Positions 7,195 to 9,363 of a DNA stretch of 9,363 bases are shown in pieces. Both the position numbers and the translations under genes were made by a program. The stretch's first letter is position 1. The number at the start of each line of letters is the position of its first letter. This stretch comes from Verrucomicrobiota bacterium (GTDB taxonomy: Bacteria; Verrucomicrobiota; Verrucomicrobiia; Chthoniobacterales; UBA10450), in assembly GCA_003219395.1 (NCBI GenBank), contig QHOR01000183.1, positions 1 through 9,363 of the forward strand, written 5' to 3'. The notes under the pieces were generated by a model that was not told where the DNA came from, did not search any database, and saw only the letters and a program-made list of their open reading frames with translations.

Positions 7195-8792
7195 AAACGA
7201 AACAGAATCGATCTGCCTTTTCTAATCTTCGTGTCTTAATTGGTTTGCTTGCTGTCGGAGTCGTCCTGGCAGCGTTTGCTCGGCATGCTGGTGGACGACC
7301 CAGCGGTAGCAACTTGGCGAGACAACGACTCCCTTTAACTCCTTCGGGAAGTACAGAAGCGTGGGTTCGACGAATTGACGGTCCTGTTCACGGTAATGAT
7401 CATGCGCACGACGTAGCGACTGATCCAGCAGGCAACGTTCTTGTTACTGGTTGGATTGAAACGGCCAGCGGCAATGAGGATTGCCACACAGTAAAATATT
7501 CTTCGGATGGCGATGTCATTTGGGAAGATACCTATGCCGGGTCTGCCACTGGGGTCGATTACGGCTACACGCTGGCAGTCGACCAGGACGGGAACGCATA
7601 CGTCGGAGGCTTCGGGAACGGAGATAACTCCGCGACGTTCGATATTTTCGTTCTCAAATATGATAGCAGCGGAAACAGAGTATGGACGCAACGCTGGACG
7701 AGCCCAATCACCAATTATAGCGCGTATGCCTATTCAATCGCCGTAGACAATCAGGGCAACGTCTTCACCACGGGCTTCATGAGCGACGGGTTTACCGACG
7801 GCGAATTCATCACTCTGAAGTTTAATTCCTCCGGCACCTTGCAATGGGCGATGCCCTACAACGGCTCAACCAGCTCCATCGATTATGCCAACTGCATTGT
7901 GGTTGATGGCGAGGGAAATTCCTACATCACCGGCTGGAGCGGCGGCGCGAACAATTTGCACGATTTCACTACGATCAAGTACGATCCGGACGGAAACGAG
8001 CTCTGGGTCAGACGATATAACGGCACTGCGGACGATAATGATTACGCTTACTGGCTGGCACTGGATCCTTCAGGCAACGTTTATGTGACCGGTCAAGGTG
8101 TAGAAACCGGTTCTGACAACGACATCACCACAATCAAATATGCACCGAACGGAGATGAGCTTTGGATTCGGCATTACGATGGTCCAGCAAACGGTTACGA
8201 CGCGGGTCAAGCCATCGCAGTAGATGCCGCCGGGAACGCTTACATCACTGGCAACCATACTACGGCCACCGCGCTGGAATGTGTTACGCTTAAATACTCA
8301 ACGACTGGAGATCTCCTCTGGTCCGCTCCTTTCAGTGGACCCGATAATGATGGGGTATTGATCTCAATCGCGTTGGATGATCTCGCTAACGTCTACGTAA
8401 GCGGTTTCGTTTTCAGAGGCGGCGCCTCCGATTTTGTTACAATCAAGTACAACACAGATGGCGTGGAACAATGGAACCAACTGTATGACGGACCCGGCAA
8501 CAGTTATGACGGCACATATGCCATTGCCGTCGACCATAACAGAAACGTTGTAGTCGCGGGCTATAGCACGGGGAGTGGCACCGACTACGACTACACAACA
8601 ATCAAATATTCTCAATCGGGGACGCCCACTCCTACACCGACTATGACACCCTCGATAACACCAACGCCGACTCCAACGCCCATTATAACTCCAACGCCGA
8701 CACCTACCATTACACCAACACCAACTTCAACACCAAGGTCTAGACCATCTCCCAGGCCTCGGCCGACTCCGCCGCCTCGCCCAAGGCCTTGA
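7191..8792 (+). CDS. Secreted SBBP-repeat eight-blade β-propeller with TP linker and PRPRP tail
   Basis: A 533-residue protein. Residues 1 to about 30-33 form a signal peptide (MKTKQNR, then LRVLIGLLAVGVVLAAFA; cleavage either AFA-RH or RHA-GG). Residues about 57-476 contain eight SBBP-type repeats of about 52 residues: A-x-A-x-D-x-x-GN-x-YVTG, then D-x-x-TIKY-x-x-x-G, then LW-x-x-x-Y-GP. The last repeat lacks its W-strand, and a matching strand (EAWVRRIDGP) stands before the first repeat, so the ring probably closes by the usual velcro arrangement into eight blades. Residues 478-533 are the Thr/Pro/Ile stalk ending PRPRPTPPPRPRP. SBBP proteins are widespread secreted proteins with no general function known. 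The ATG gives an intact signal peptide and lies 58 nt after the preceding stop; no Shine-Dalgarno is visible. Confidence 0.92.
   Translation: MKTKQNRSAFSNLRVLIGLLAVGVVLAAFARHAGGRPSGSNLARQRLPLTPSGSTEAWVRRIDGPVHGNDHAHDVATDPAGNVLVTGWIETASGNEDCHTVKYSSDGDVIWEDTYAGSATGVDYGYTLAVDQDGNAYVGGFGNGDNSATFDIFVLKYDSSGNRVWTQRWTSPITNYSAYAYSIAVDNQGNVFTTGFMSDGFTDGEFITLKFNSSGTLQWAMPYNGSTSSIDYANCIVVDGEGNSYITGWSGGANNLHDFTTIKYDPDGNELWVRRYNGTADDNDYAYWLALDPSGNVYVTGQGVETGSDNDITTIKYAPNGDELWIRHYDGPANGYDAGQAIAVDAAGNAYITGNHTTATALECVTLKYSTTGDLLWSAPFSGPDNDGVLISIALDDLANVYVSGFVFRGGASDFVTIKYNTDGVEQWNQLYDGPGNSYDGTYAIAVDHNRNVVVAGYSTGSGTDYDYTTIKYSQSGTPTPTPTMTPSITPTPTPTPIITPTPTPTITPTPTSTPRSRPSPRPRPTPPPRPRP
8622..8789 (+). repeat. 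Degenerate tract encoding the Thr/Pro stalk and PRP tail of the fourth gene
   Basis: Fifty-six codons encode TPTPTPTMTPSITPTP-like units with interspersed Ile, followed by RSRPSPRPRPTPPPRPRP. It is the shortest stalk of the three intact genes, but its tail is closest to that of the third gene. Confidence 0.85.
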
Positions 8793-8801
8793 AGGTCTTG
8801 G
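8781..8801 (+). terminator. Hairpin spanning the stop codon of the fourth gene
   Basis: CCAAGGCC (8781-8788) pairs with GGTCTTGG (8794-8801) as an 8-bp stem with one G-U pair around loop TTGAA, which contains the stop TGA (8790-8792). No T run follows, so it is not a standard intrinsic terminator. It could attenuate transcription, protect the 3' end of a message, or be a chance product of the RP-coding codons. Confidence 0.3.
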
Positions 8802-8868
8802 CGGGCGTTACGGATCAATAACCGACGCAAATTCCAGCTAGCCCAATACTCAAGCTAATACACGTCCT

Positions 8869-9363
8869 ATGAAAGAACTCATTAAGCCCACTCACGTTGC
8901 GAGCCGATTCGTGCAAAATTGTCTGCGCACGAAAGTAACCGCACTCATCCTGACTCTCTTACTTGTTACCCCAACCGTTGGTATGGCCCAAACGATTTGG
9001 ACCGATGGCACTGGCGACTGGTTCCTGGGGACTAACTGGTCTGCCGGCGTCCCAAATTCCAGCACACAAGCCCAGATTAACAATGGTGGTACCGCGCAGA
9101 TCACCACAAGCGGTGCTGGCGCAGCATCAGTCCTTCTCGGTTGGAATGATGTTTCCGAGCTGGGCAATTTGAACATTTCCGGAGCAGGCCGGCTCACCGT
9201 CCAACAGGATCTCGCCGTCGGTGGTCTTGGTAACGGAGCCTTCAATATTACCGGTGGCGCACAGGTCTCTGATTTCAGCGGCGAAGTCGGCTACACGGTC
9301 ACCTCGCACCCTGGGGTCATCGGCAACGCCACAGTTGATGGAGCTGGTTCCAGTTGGACTCAC
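8869..9363 (+). CDS. N-terminus of a secreted β-strand-repeat (autotransporter-passenger-like) protein, cut by the window edge
   Basis: An open frame of 165 codons runs from ATG 8869 to the last base with no stop. Residues 1-40 are a long signal peptide: a basic N-region up to TK at 21-22, a hydrophobic VTALILTLLLV core, and cleavage likely after GMA before QT. The mature start is IWTDGTGDWFLGTNWSAG-VP, the W-x-x-x-x-NW-x-x-G-x-P entry typical of large secreted β-helix or autotransporter-associated repeat proteins. LNISGAGRLTV, FNITGGAQV and a VDGAGSSWT motif follow; the last is common in rhizobial and verrucomicrobial surface β-strand-repeat proteins, normally followed by a SG-LYVG repeat. 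Whether it ends in an autotransporter barrel, a PEP-CTERM-type anchor or the TP/PRP tail of its neighbours lies outside the window. The gap after the fourth gene is 76 nt. Confidence 0.85.
   Translation, partial: MKELIKPTHVASRFVQNCLRTKVTALILTLLLVTPTVGMAQTIWTDGTGDWFLGTNWSAGVPNSSTQAQINNGGTAQITTSGAGAASVLLGWNDVSELGNLNISGAGRLTVQQDLAVGGLGNGAFNITGGAQVSDFSGEVGYTVTSHPGVIGNATVDGAGSSWTH

Noticed and set aside
312..8621. CRISPR-like or satellite arrays
   Set aside because: The periodic sequences are coding blades of about 120-160 nt with synonymous variation, not identical repeats with unique spacers.

Overview
The window carries five consecutive genes, all on the + strand, and every one looks like an exported protein. 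Four are complete or nearly so and consist of a signal peptide, one or two β-propeller domains, a long Thr/Pro-rich linker and a short Arg-Pro C-terminal tail. The fifth runs off the right edge and starts like a large β-strand-repeat (autotransporter-passenger-like) surface protein. I see no RNA gene, transposase, CRISPR array, phage gene or replication origin. Base composition is moderate (mid-50s % G+C by eye), and no start codon has a convincing Shine-Dalgarno sequence at normal spacing. Together with the many TP-linker/PRPRP-tailed secreted propellers, this suggests a free-living soil or freshwater Gram-negative bacterium. From memory of similar proteins I favour Verrucomicrobiota (Chthoniobacterales-like), with Acidobacteriota as an alternative; this is inference, since there is no marker gene here.

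Layout. Positions 1-236 are a non-coding leader with a three-copy 9-nt repeat and a weak terminator-like hairpin. Positions 237-2408 encode a 14-blade Asp-box (BNR/Ycf48-like) protein. Positions 2451-4506 encode a second 14-blade Ycf48-like protein, broken by what looks like a 23-nt deletion near 3825, so it reads as two ORFs (2451-3872 and 3820-4506). Positions 4532-7132 encode a two-propeller fusion: seven FG-GAP blades, a TP linker, then six Kelch blades. Positions 7191-8792 encode an eight-blade SBBP-repeat protein. Positions 8869 to the end encode the N-terminus of the β-strand-repeat protein. Gaps between genes are 42, 25, 58 and 76 nt with no strong T-tracted terminator, so one transcript is plausible.

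The most notable signal is that four unrelated propeller repeat families sit side by side and all end in the same kind of module: a TP-rich stalk closed by a PRPRP(T/S)P-type tail. This looks like a shared C-terminal stalk or sorting tag put onto different binding heads, forming a surface display locus. What the propellers bind, and whether the tail anchors, targets or is glycosylated, cannot be read from the sequence. No catalytic residues are recognisable, so these are more likely binding or structural proteins than enzymes.
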